Positions 8,511 through 16,159 of a DNA stretch of 64,000 bases are shown here, piece by piece. Source of the DNA: PALSA-270 sp963770915 (lineage in GTDB: Bacteria; Acidobacteriota; Terriglobia; Terriglobales; Acidobacteriaceae); contig CAVYRG010000001.1 in assembly GCA_963770915.1 (NCBI GenBank), positions 434,001 through 498,000 on the forward strand, read 5' to 3'. The notes below the pieces were generated by a model, which searched no databases, was not told where the DNA came from, and saw only the letters and a list, made by a program, of their open reading frames with translations. A program made the position numbers and the translations under genes. Positions within the stretch are counted from its first letter, which is position 1, and each line of letters starts with the position of its first letter.

Positions 8511-9890
8511 CTAGGCGCCCGCCAGAGAATGCGCCGAGGCTGGCGCTTCCGCCACTCCTCCGACGCCCACATAGTGAAAGCCGTGTGCCGCGATTTCTTT
8601 GCCCGACAGCGCATTGCGTCCATCGACCACCAACTGCCGCTCCACCAGGTTAGCCAGGCGAGCCCAATCCAGGCGGCGGAATTCTTCCCACTCGGTCAGC
8701 ACCAGGATGGCTTCCGCACCTTCCGCGGCTTGGTAAGGATCCTGGCAGTAGGTCACCTGCGGCAGTTCCCGGCGGCAGCCCTCCATGGCTTGCGGGTCGT
8801 AGGCTTGCACCGTTGCTCCTTCGGCCAGCAACTGGCGGATCAGCGCCAGCGCCGGCGCGAAGCGGATATCGTCGGTATTGGGCTTGAAGGCCAGCCCCCA
8901 AACTCCGATCTTTTTGCCGCGCAGCACCCACAACTCGCTGCGCAGCTTCTCGACGAATTTTTCCACCCGCCGCAGATTGATCTTCTCGACTTCCTTGAAC
9001 ATGGCGAAGTCGCAGCCGAATTTCTCGGCGATGCGCACGAACGCCTGCAAGTCTTTGGGGAAGCAGAAGCCGCCGAAGCCGATGCCGGGATTCAGAAAGC
9101 TCGGGCCAATGCGGGGATCGAGCCCAATGCCTTCCGCCACCTGGCGCACATCGGCTCCCGCCGCCTCGCACAGATCGGCGACCGCATTGATGAAAGAAAT
9201 CTTCATGGCCAAAAACGAATTGGAGGCGTGCTTGATGAGCTCGGCGCTGTTAGTGTCGGTGGCCAGGAACGGCACGTCGCGGCGCTTTTGGCAGTCGGCA
9301 TGCACCGGGCAAGTGAAATTGCCATCGAGAATGGGGGCGTAGATTTCGCGCATCGTGGCGGCGGCTTTCTCGCCTTCCACTCCCACCACGATCCGGTCGG
9401 GATGAAAGAAGTTCTCGACCGCTGAGCCTTCGCGGAGAAACTCGGGGTTTGACGCCACATCACACTCCAGCTGCGAATTCTTCTGGATGGCGAGATGCCG
9501 CCGCAGCTGCGAAGCGGTCTGCACCGGAACCGTGCTTTTTTCAATCACCAGCCGGTAGCCGCGTCCGCGCTTGGCGATGGTCTTGGCCAGCCGCTCAATG
9601 GCCGAAAGATCGGCGTCGCCGTTTTCCAGCGGCGGCGTGCCCACGCAGATAAAAATGCATTGCCCGCGCTCGATGGCGTCTTCGGTCGAGCCGAATTCCA
9701 GCCGTCCCGACGCCCGGCCCTTTTTTACCATCTCGTCGAGGAACGGCTCATAGAAAGGCATTTCCCCGCGCTGCAGCTTTTCGAGCTTCTGCGGGTCGTT
9801 TTCGCTGCAAAATACCTGATGGCCCAGCTCGGCCAAACACGCCGAGGTGGTCAAGCCCACGTAACCCGCTCCAATGACTGAGATCTGCAT
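8511..9890 (-). CDS. ugd: UDP-glucose 6-dehydrogenase
   Basis: A 459-residue member of the UDP-glucose/GDP-mannose dehydrogenase family that oxidises UDP-glucose to UDP-glucuronate with two NAD+. Seen: an N-terminal Rossmann motif IGAGYVGLTTSACLAELGH, VGTPPLENGDADLS, VIEKSTVPVQTA, NPEFLREGSA, the catalytic cysteine in NPGIGFGGFCFPKDLQAF near 260-275, and the C-terminal GLAFKPNTDDIRFAPAL. ATG at 9890 has GGAG 7 nt upstream. EKSTVPV fits UDP-glucose rather than UDP-GlcNAc dehydrogenases, though next to the WbpB/D/E-like genes a UDP-GlcNAc substrate (WbpA role) is possible. Confidence 0.92.
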   Translation of the reverse strand: MQISVIGAGYVGLTTSACLAELGHQVFCSENDPQKLEKLQRGEMPFYEPFLDEMVKKGRASGRLEFGSTEDAIERGQCIFICVGTPPLENGDADLSAIERLAKTIAKRGRGYRLVIEKSTVPVQTASQLRRHLAIQKNSQLECDVASNPEFLREGSAVENFFHPDRIVVGVEGEKAAATMREIYAPILDGNFTCPVHADCQKRRDVPFLATDTNSAELIKHASNSFLAMKISFINAVADLCEAAGADVRQVAEGIGLDPRIGPSFLNPGIGFGGFCFPKDLQAFVRIAEKFGCDFAMFKEVEKINLRRVEKFVEKLRSELWVLRGKKIGVWGLAFKPNTDDIRFAPALALIRQLLAEGATVQAYDPQAMEGCRRELPQVTYCQDPYQAAEGAEAILVLTEWEEFRRLDWARLANLVERQLVVDGRNALSGKEIAAHGFHYVGVGGVAEAPASAHSLAGA

Positions 9891-9995
9891 TTGCTCCGCC
9901 TTCTTGGAAAAACTCTTGGCTAGGAATTCTGCTGCCTGGCGCGGCTAGCGTTTTATTTTCGCACGCGCCGCCTTGACGGAACTCTTCGTTGCGGA

Positions 9996-11210
9996 CTAGC
10001 CCACCGAAACCGCTTCCCGCGCGGCGGTGAGTTCAGTGACCTTGGCCGCCACATACTCCTGCTGCTCCCGGCTCAGTTGAGGAAACATGGGCAAGGAAAG
10101 AATCTCCGGCGCCACGCGCTCCGCTACCGGAAAATCGCCGGCTTTGTAGCCAAGGCCAGCGTATGCTTTTTGCAGGTGGAGCGGGATTGGGTAATGGATC
10201 GCCGTGCCCACTTTGGCCGCCGCCAGTTCCGCCTGCAGCTTCGCGCGGTCCTTCACCCGTACCACGAACAGATGGTAGACGGCTTTGCTCCAGGAGGGTT
10301 CGAAGGGAACGATCGGCCCGGAAGCATCCGCAAACAGCCGGCCGTATTCGCGCGCCAGCTCGCGGCGGCGCTCGGTCCACGCGGGCAAGTACTTCATCTT
10401 GATGCCGAGGATGCCGGCTTGAATGGTATCGAGGCGCCCGTTGTAGCCTTCGACGTCGTGATAATACTTCTTGCTCTGGCCATGATCGCGGATCATGCGA
10501 ATCTTCCTGGCCATTTCTTCATCGTTGATCGTGACCGCGCCGGCTTCGCCGCAGGCGCCGAGATTTTTGCCGGGATAAAAGCTGAAGGCTCCGGCAACGC
10601 CCATCGATCCGGCCTTGCGCCAGCGGTTTTCTTTCTTCGAGAAATACTGCGCCCCGTGCGCCTGGCAGGCGTCTTCAACCACCACCAGATGGTATTTCGC
10701 GGCCAGCTCGAGAATGGCGTCCATATCCGCCATCTGTCCGTAAAGATGCACCGGCACCACCGCGGTAACCGGCCGGTTCAGCTGGATGTGCATCAGTTTG
10801 CCCGCGGCGCTATCCCAGCGGCACTGGCTGGCGAAAAATTCCTCGAGCTTGCGGGGATCGAGATTGTAAGTGCGCTCGTCGATATCGACAAACACCGGCC
10901 GCGCTCCCGCCTGCGAAATGGCTTCGGTGGTGGCGATGAACGTATTGGGCACGGTCACGGCCAGGTCGCCTTCCTTCACTCCGGCGGCCATCAGGGCAAA
11001 GCGCACGGCATCGGTGCCGCTGGCCAGCCCCACCGCGTGGCTGGTTTCGCAGAAGCGCGCAAATTCTTGTTCGAAGTCTTCGAGCAATTTCCCGCCAATA
11101 AAGTGCGCCTGGCGGATGCAGTCGCGAAACAGCGCCACCAGTTCCTCTTCGAGCTCGCGGTGCGGAGTCACCAGATCTAAGAATGGAATCATGCCTTTGG
11201 GTTCGATCAT
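9996..11210 (-). CDS. DegT/DnrJ/EryC1/StrS sugar aminotransferase (WbpE-like)
   Basis: A 404-residue PLP-dependent enzyme of the DegT family. It probably transfers an amino group to the 3-keto sugar made by the adjacent oxidoreductase. Visible: IPFLDLVTPHRELEEEL start, GLASGTDAVRFALMAAGV, VTVPNTFIATTEAI, VPVHLYGQMADMDAI, VVEDACQAHGAQY (Asp binding the PLP ring nitrogen), and the lysine in FSFYPGKNLGACGEAGAV that forms the internal aldimine. ATG at 11210 follows AAGGG by 7 nt and overlaps no coding sequence; ATG at 11192 is an alternative that matches the usual MIPF start. The C-terminal AIHYPIPLHLQKAY is typical of WbpE/DesV relatives. Confidence 0.9.
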   Translation of the reverse strand: MIEPKGMIPFLDLVTPHRELEEELVALFRDCIRQAHFIGGKLLEDFEQEFARFCETSHAVGLASGTDAVRFALMAAGVKEGDLAVTVPNTFIATTEAISQAGARPVFVDIDERTYNLDPRKLEEFFASQCRWDSAAGKLMHIQLNRPVTAVVPVHLYGQMADMDAILELAAKYHLVVVEDACQAHGAQYFSKKENRWRKAGSMGVAGAFSFYPGKNLGACGEAGAVTINDEEMARKIRMIRDHGQSKKYYHDVEGYNGRLDTIQAGILGIKMKYLPAWTERRRELAREYGRLFADASGPIVPFEPSWSKAVYHLFVVRVKDRAKLQAELAAAKVGTAIHYPIPLHLQKAYAGLGYKAGDFPVAERVAPEILSLPMFPQLSREQQEYVAAKVTELTAAREAVSVG

Positions 11211-11702
11211 TTATTTGCCCTTCTCCTTGTCGATCATGCGCAGCACGCGCGCCGGATTGCCGGCCACGATGCTGCGCGCGGGAACGTCTTTGGTCACCAC
11301 ACTACCGGCCCCCACCAGTGCCCCTTCTCCCACCGTGACGTTGGCCAGAACCGTCGAGCCCGAGCCCACGGAAGCACCCTTGCAAATGCGCGTGGACTCG
11401 ACCTTCCAGTCCTGCTCGGTCTGCAGCGACCCGTCGGGGTTGGCGGCGCGGGGATAGCTGTCGTTGATGAAGGTCACGCCATGCCCAATGAAAACATTGT
11501 CTTCAATGGTGACGCCTTCGCAGATAAAGGTGTGGCTGGAAATTTTGCAGTTTTTCCCTACGCTGGCGTTTTTCTGAATCTCGACGAAGGCGCCGATCTT
11601 GCTGCCGTCGCCGATCGTGCAGCCATACAAGTTGATGAACCGCGCGAGCTTGACTCCTTCGCCCAGCTTCACGTCGGGAGCGATGGACAGAAATTTTTCC
11701 AT
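11211..11702 (-). CDS. Left-handed beta-helix N-acetyltransferase (WbpD/WlbB-like)
   Basis: A 163-residue hexapeptide-repeat acyltransferase, starting at ATG 11702; a longer frame would overlap the oxidoreductase gene. Repeats of the [LIV]-G-x4 type run through the protein (IGDGSKIGAFVEIQKNASVGKNCKIS, IEDNVFIGHGVTFIND, VGSGSTVLANVTVGEGALVGAGSVV). This arrangement, with the HGVTFINDSYPRA segment, is characteristic of UDP-3-amino-GlcNAcA N-acetyltransferases such as WbpD/WlbB. The likely reaction is acetylation of the 3-amino group made by the neighbouring aminotransferase, giving UDP-2,3-diacetamido glucuronate. The stop codon adjoins the aminotransferase start. Confidence 0.88.
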   Translation of the reverse strand: MEKFLSIAPDVKLGEGVKLARFINLYGCTIGDGSKIGAFVEIQKNASVGKNCKISSHTFICEGVTIEDNVFIGHGVTFINDSYPRAANPDGSLQTEQDWKVESTRICKGASVGSGSTVLANVTVGEGALVGAGSVVTKDVPARSIVAGNPARVLRMIDKEKGK

Positions 11703-11736
11703 GGTTGGCACAGGATATGGGGTCCGGCAGTCTGCT

Positions 11737-12774
11737 TTAGGCTCCGACGCTAAACGGAGCTTCGATTTCCACCAGCTTGCCGCGCGCCTTGAGCGACTGT
11801 TCCGCCGCTTCCAGCAGCCGCACCACCCGCAAGCCGGCATGGCCGTCGTTCAGGGCCGGGCGGCCGGAGGCGATGCACTCCATGAAATGGCTGATTTCGG
11901 CCTTCAGCGCCTCGGTCTGCTGCACCCGCGGCGCCCACATGTCGCCGGAGCGGTAGCTCACCAGCAGGTTGTACATGCCTTCGCCGTTTTTCACCGACAC
12001 GCCCTTGTCATAAATCTTGATCTTCTCGTCGGCCTCGAGGTCGTTCCACACCACCATCTTTTTCTCGCCCCCGATCAGGGTGGTGCGCACTTTCACCGGC
12101 GAAAGCCAGTTCACGTTGATATGGGCCACCACGTTGTCCGGGAAGTAGATGGTCAAAAACGCCACGTCGACGTGATTGTTCAAATGCTTCTCCCCCGTGG
12201 CCACCATGGCTTCGGGAGCCTTCTGGATCACGTAGTCCATGATGGAGAGGTCGTGCGGGGCGAGATCCCAGATCACATTGATATCGTGCTGAAACAGTCC
12301 CAGATTCACGCGCATGGAATCGTAATAGAACAGGTTGCCGAGGATGCCTTCGTCCACCAGCTGGCGGATCTTCATCACCGCGCCGGTGAACAGAAAGGTG
12401 TGGTCCACCATGATCTGCAGATTTTTCCGCGCCGCCAGCTCGATCAATTCTTCGGCCTGGGCGACGGTGGCCGTGAAAGGCTTCTCCACAAAAACATGCT
12501 TGCCGTTTTCGAGCGCGGCCTTGGCCAATTCGTAATGCGTCCACACCGGCGTGACCACGGCCACCGCGTCGATGTCGGGAGACTCCAGGACCTCGCGGCT
12601 ATCGGCGGTCACTTTGGCTTGCGGGTGCGCCAGCTGCGCGCGCTGCAGACAGTCTTCCCGCTTGTCGGTGATTACCGTGACTTCCGACACGCCGGGGTTG
12701 TGGAAGTTGCGGGCTACGTTCGGCCCCCAGTATCCGTAGCCGACTACGCCGACGTTAATCAGTGCTTTCTTCAT
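11737..12774 (-). CDS. Gfo/Idh/MocA-family UDP-sugar 3-dehydrogenase (WbpB-like)
   Basis: A 345-residue NAD-dependent oxidoreductase. The N-terminal Rossmann motif is VGVVGYGYWGPNVARNFH, followed by AVAVVTPVWTHYELAKAALENGKHVFVEKPF. That last EKP is the conserved motif whose Lys is catalytic in this family. The C-terminal domain includes YDSMRVNLGLFQHDINVIWDLAPHDLSIMDYV, a pattern seen in WbpB/WlbA-type enzymes that oxidise the C3 hydroxyl of UDP-GlcNAcA. With the acetyltransferase and aminotransferase it forms a WbpB-D-E-like cassette for UDP-2,3-diamino-glucuronate. GGAAGGG precedes the ATG. Confidence 0.88.
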   Translation of the reverse strand: MKKALINVGVVGYGYWGPNVARNFHNPGVSEVTVITDKREDCLQRAQLAHPQAKVTADSREVLESPDIDAVAVVTPVWTHYELAKAALENGKHVFVEKPFTATVAQAEELIELAARKNLQIMVDHTFLFTGAVMKIRQLVDEGILGNLFYYDSMRVNLGLFQHDINVIWDLAPHDLSIMDYVIQKAPEAMVATGEKHLNNHVDVAFLTIYFPDNVVAHINVNWLSPVKVRTTLIGGEKKMVVWNDLEADEKIKIYDKGVSVKNGEGMYNLLVSYRSGDMWAPRVQQTEALKAEISHFMECIASGRPALNDGHAGLRVVRLLEAAEQSLKARGKLVEIEAPFSVGA

Positions 12775-12942
12775 TTCGCAATCCCTTCCAAGGACACCCC
12801 GCCTGAGTCATTGTTTGCTGGCAGAATTGCCGGGAACGAAACCTGGGGGGAAGCAGGCCGGAATCCGCCGGCCGAACGCTAACCGTCAAACCCGCATTGC
12901 AGCCCAGGGCCGGTCACAAGCGCACACAGAGGGGAGGAGTAT

Positions 12943-14079
12943 TTAGTACGCGCCGTCGCCGGAAAAAACCGCGCCCGGAGTACGGAACAGAATCTTCAGA
13001 TCGAGCCACAGCGACTGCTTGCGGGCGTACTGCAGGTCGAGCCGGACCATGTCGTCGAACTTGGTACGGCTGCGGCCGTTCACCTGCCACAGTCCGGTAA
13101 TGCCGGGGCGCGCTTCGAGCAGGCGGCGGCGATGCCACACGTCATAGGCCTCGACTTCATAGGAGAGCGGCGGGCGCGGCCCGACCAGCGACATATCGCC
13201 CTTCAGAACGTTGAAGAACTGCGGCAGCTCATCTAAGCTGGTGCGCCGCAGGAAACGGCCCACCGGCGTGATGCGCGGGTCGTCCATGATCTTGAACACG
13301 CCGTCGCGCCCCTTTTGATCGGCTTTGCCGGCAATCAGCTTGCGCACGTACTCCTTGTGAATCTCTGCGCTGTTGTTCACATACATGGAGCGGAATTTGA
13401 GAAACGTGAAACGAGACCCGTACTGCCCCACCCGCTGCTGCCGGAAAAGCATGGGCCCCTTGGAAGACAATTTCACCGCCAGCGCAATCAGCAGAAACAG
13501 CGGAGAGAGCACCACCACGGCCAGCGACGCGCCGGCCATATCCATCGCCCGCTTGAAGACCCGCGCGGTGCGGCGGCGGTCCTGTTCCTGGCGCAGGTCC
13601 GGGTAGAGAACCGAGCTGTCGGGACGCTGCGGCGCCTGCTCGTCCCAATCCTCGGGGAACAAATGGAAGGAAATGCTGATCTGGCTGAATTGTTCGAGCG
13701 TCAGGCAATCGCGCAGGGCGCTCGACACCCGCAGCAGCATGGTGCCGAGAATCGACTTCTTCAGGTCAACCGAAATTTCGGTGAACAGGATACCCACCAC
13801 CGCTCCCTGCTTGTACCAGCCGGTCACATCGGTGTCGCGCGTCGACAGCGCCAACGCGGCGAGGACGTTTTGCAGCACCCGGCCACTTTTCTGGCTAGGC
13901 AGGAATTTGCCGGCATCGAGCAGCATCAGCAGGAATGGTTTTCCCGAGCGCTCCGCCCGCTTGCGTTCCAGGCGGATCATGCGGTGGAAGTGTTCCTCGG
14001 ACAGGATGCTGGAGCTGGCAGCCGACTCCGCGCCAGAAGCGGCCACTGGCAAGGGTTTTCCGAGTTCGGTAACTTTCAC
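12943..14079 (-). CDS. Degenerate-GGDEF / initiating sugar-phosphate transferase fusion
   Basis: A 378-residue protein that starts at GTG 14079, because GGAGAAGGAG lies just upstream; ATG at 14163 has no such site. The C-terminal part is a monotopic phosphoglycosyl transferase: a reentrant membrane helix at about 176-202 (FKRAMDMAGASLAVVV), RQQRVGQYGSRFTFLKFRSM, DELPQ at 283-287, VGPRP at 299-303 and RPGITGLWQVNGRS. It transfers sugar-1-phosphate to undecaprenyl phosphate to start the EPS repeat. Residues about 30-125 resemble a GGDEF domain (RKRAERSGKPFLLMLLD) with KQGAV in place of GGDEF and RDTD at 81-84, exactly five residues before it, matching the RxxD inhibitory-site spacing. It therefore may bind c-di-GMP without making it. 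Confidence 0.85.
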   Translation of the reverse strand: MKVTELGKPLPVAASGAESAASSSILSEEHFHRMIRLERKRAERSGKPFLLMLLDAGKFLPSQKSGRVLQNVLAALALSTRDTDVTGWYKQGAVVGILFTEISVDLKKSILGTMLLRVSSALRDCLTLEQFSQISISFHLFPEDWDEQAPQRPDSSVLYPDLRQEQDRRRTARVFKRAMDMAGASLAVVVLSPLFLLIALAVKLSSKGPMLFRQQRVGQYGSRFTFLKFRSMYVNNSAEIHKEYVRKLIAGKADQKGRDGVFKIMDDPRITPVGRFLRRTSLDELPQFFNVLKGDMSLVGPRPPLSYEVEAYDVWHRRRLLEARPGITGLWQVNGRSRTKFDDMVRLDLQYARKQSLWLDLKILFRTPGAVFSGDGAY

Positions 14080-14233
14080 GATCGCTCTCCTTCTCCTAAA
14101 CTTTTTTCGCTGTTCTTCACGCCGAGGCTTCGTGCAGCCGGCGGAAACACGCGCCGACGGCACCGTCGCGCCCGCGGCCTTTCCACGCCGCGAGCATGCC
14201 TTGGTTCCGCAGTGATTTAGGGGAGGGAGGACC

Positions 14234-15124
14234 TTACTTCAGTGCTTCTGTATCTGCGCCGGCCTGACTTGGGTCTTCCTGTTTGGCTCCGGAAGATTTG
14301 CCCGCCGCCGGACTGTATCTCGAATAGTAATCCTGATGGACCGTATTGCGACAACTATTTATTATTACACCCAAAACCCGGCCGGGATCAATAACTTCCA
14401 GGCCTCGCTGCAGCTGCCGCCGCTCGCTCGTGCCTTCCCGCACCACCATCAAAATGCCATCCGCCACCCGCGCCCACACGCTGGTATCGGCCAGCGGCAG
14501 TACCGGCGGAGAGTCGATGACCACCCAATCAAACCAATTGCCGAGCTGATCGAGCAGAAGCGAAAGCTTGCCGGACTGCATCAGCTCCAGCGGATTCTCC
14601 GGAGGCCGCCCTGCCGGCATCAGCCAGAATCCCGGCCCCTCAAGAAAGTATACATTCCCGACAGTACGCGTGCCCGACTGCAGCCATTCGCTGAGGCCGT
14701 CCAGTTTCGCACCGCCAAAAAGCTGGGTTTGCACCGGCCGCCGCAAATCGCCTTCCAGCAGCAAAACTTTTTGTTGTTTTCGCCGCGCCAGCGTCGCCGC
14801 CAGGTTGGCGGAAACCATGCTTTTGCCTTCCTCGGGAAGCGTGCTGGTGATGAGCAGTTTCTTGACCGGACGGGTTTGCTGCAATTGCCGCAAGCGCACC
14901 GCCAGGAAACGGAACTGTTCCGCTCCCAGCCCATCCTTGTCGGTCAGCGAAACCAGCCGCGCCGAAGGCACCAACTTGACCGGGACGCTGGGAAACTCGC
15001 CCATGGGACGAGCGTCTAGTTCCGGAGCTTCCTGCTGCTCGGCGGCAACGATGGATGGTTCGGGAAAGGCAAAGCCCGCCCGCTCCGCTTCGGATCTTTG
15101 CAGTGCTTCGAAAATTCGGCTCAT
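14234..15124 (-). CDS. CpsD/CapB-like tyrosine autokinase (BY-kinase)
   Basis: A 296-residue cytosolic bacterial tyrosine kinase, separate from its Wzz partner as in Gram-positive and exosortase-type systems. Walker A is STLPEEGKSM near residues 94-103, the A' motif is VLLLEGDLRRP, and Walker B is WVVIDSPPVLP. The C-terminus holds a short tyrosine cluster (HQDYYSRYSP), the usual autophosphorylation site. It probably cycles phosphorylation to control EPS polymer length with the Wzz/GumC protein two genes upstream. Its ATG overlaps the stop of the ExeA-like ATPase gene by 4 nt, so the two are translationally coupled. Confidence 0.88.
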   Translation of the reverse strand: MSRIFEALQRSEAERAGFAFPEPSIVAAEQQEAPELDARPMGEFPSVPVKLVPSARLVSLTDKDGLGAEQFRFLAVRLRQLQQTRPVKKLLITSTLPEEGKSMVSANLAATLARRKQQKVLLLEGDLRRPVQTQLFGGAKLDGLSEWLQSGTRTVGNVYFLEGPGFWLMPAGRPPENPLELMQSGKLSLLLDQLGNWFDWVVIDSPPVLPLADTSVWARVADGILMVVREGTSERRQLQRGLEVIDPGRVLGVIINSCRNTVHQDYYSRYSPAAGKSSGAKQEDPSQAGADTEALK

Positions 15125-16137
15125 CTTCGCTGGCCCTCAGACTCCGCGGCAATCATCGAATTCTCCCCTCCGGAGCGCATCCCCTGCAGGTGGTCGTGCA
15201 ACTGCAACAATGTCTTCACCGCCTGCCAAACTTCCTCGCTGCTCTCGCTGCCGTTGCCCGGGGTTGCCGGCGCGGCAATCGGCGGCGCCTGTGCCGGCAC
15301 GGCCGCCGGTCCCGGCCGCACCACGCCCAGCCGGAAGTCGGCGGCCACTTCGTCGATCATGTCGACGGTGATGACCGGACTTTTGCGGGCGAAACCGGTG
15401 ATCAGCGCGTTTTCGCAAATGGTATTGATCAGGCGGGGAATGCCGCGCGAATGACGGTAGACCTTGGCCACCGTTTCCGGGGGAAACAAGGCCGCCGTGT
15501 CGCCCAGCGCGCCTGCCAGCTGTAGGCGGCGGCGAATGTAGCCGATGGTCTCCGCCAAATTCAGCGGCTCCAGCTGCGAACGCAGGGCAATCCTTTGTTT
15601 CAATTGCCGCAGCTCGATGGAATCGAGTTTCTCATCCAGTTCCGGCTGGCCCACCAGCAAAATCTGCAGCAGCTTCTCCTGCGCGGTTTCGAGGTTGGTG
15701 AGCAAGCGGACTTCTTCCAGTACTTCCGGAGCCAAGTGGTGCGCCTCGTCGATCACCAGCACCGTGGTCAGCCGCTTCTGGTGACGCTCGATCAGGAAGC
15801 TGCTCAGTTCGAGCAGCAACTCGCTCTTGCTCTTGCCCGAGGCCGCCAGCCCGAAGTCGCCGGCCACGTAATGCAGGAATTCGTTGGGCGTAAGCAGGCT
15901 GTTGAAGACGTAGGCGTAGGCGACGTTGCGGCGATTGAGCAGCTCAAGCAGGCAGCGCACCAAAAGCGTTTTGCCCGTTCCCACTTCCCCGGTCATCACC
16001 ACGAAACCTTTGCGTCGGCGAACCCCGTAGTAAAGCGCCGCCAGCGCCTCGTTGTGCCTGCGTGTGGGAAACAGGAACGAGGGGTCGGGCGTGATCTCGA
16101 AGGGGTTGCGTTTCAGGTTATAAAAACTTTTGTACAT
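15121..16137 (-). CDS. ExeA/GspA-like AAA ATPase of the EPS system
   Basis: A 338-residue P-loop ATPase. It begins MYKSFYNLKRNPFEITPDPSFLF, the signature start of the ExeA-like family that includes exosortase-A-associated ATPases. Walker A is TGEVGTGKT near 49-57, Walker B is VLVIDEAHHL, followed by LLTNLET and the sensor region LLVGQPELDEKL. The lid domain is IGYIRRRLQLAGA and the C-terminal PRLINTICENALI is typical. It sits between the Wzz protein and the tyrosine autokinase. Its precise task in EPS export is unknown in the family; energising assembly or kinase control is inferred from position. The C-terminal 80 residues are Ala/Pro-rich. Confidence 0.88.
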   Translation of the reverse strand: MYKSFYNLKRNPFEITPDPSFLFPTRRHNEALAALYYGVRRRKGFVVMTGEVGTGKTLLVRCLLELLNRRNVAYAYVFNSLLTPNEFLHYVAGDFGLAASGKSKSELLLELSSFLIERHQKRLTTVLVIDEAHHLAPEVLEEVRLLTNLETAQEKLLQILLVGQPELDEKLDSIELRQLKQRIALRSQLEPLNLAETIGYIRRRLQLAGALGDTAALFPPETVAKVYRHSRGIPRLINTICENALITGFARKSPVITVDMIDEVAADFRLGVVRPGPAAVPAQAPPIAAPATPGNGSESSEEVWQAVKTLLQLHDHLQGMRSGGENSMIAAESEGQRR

Positions 16138-16159
16138 ATCTCGACTTACACCTGGGCGG

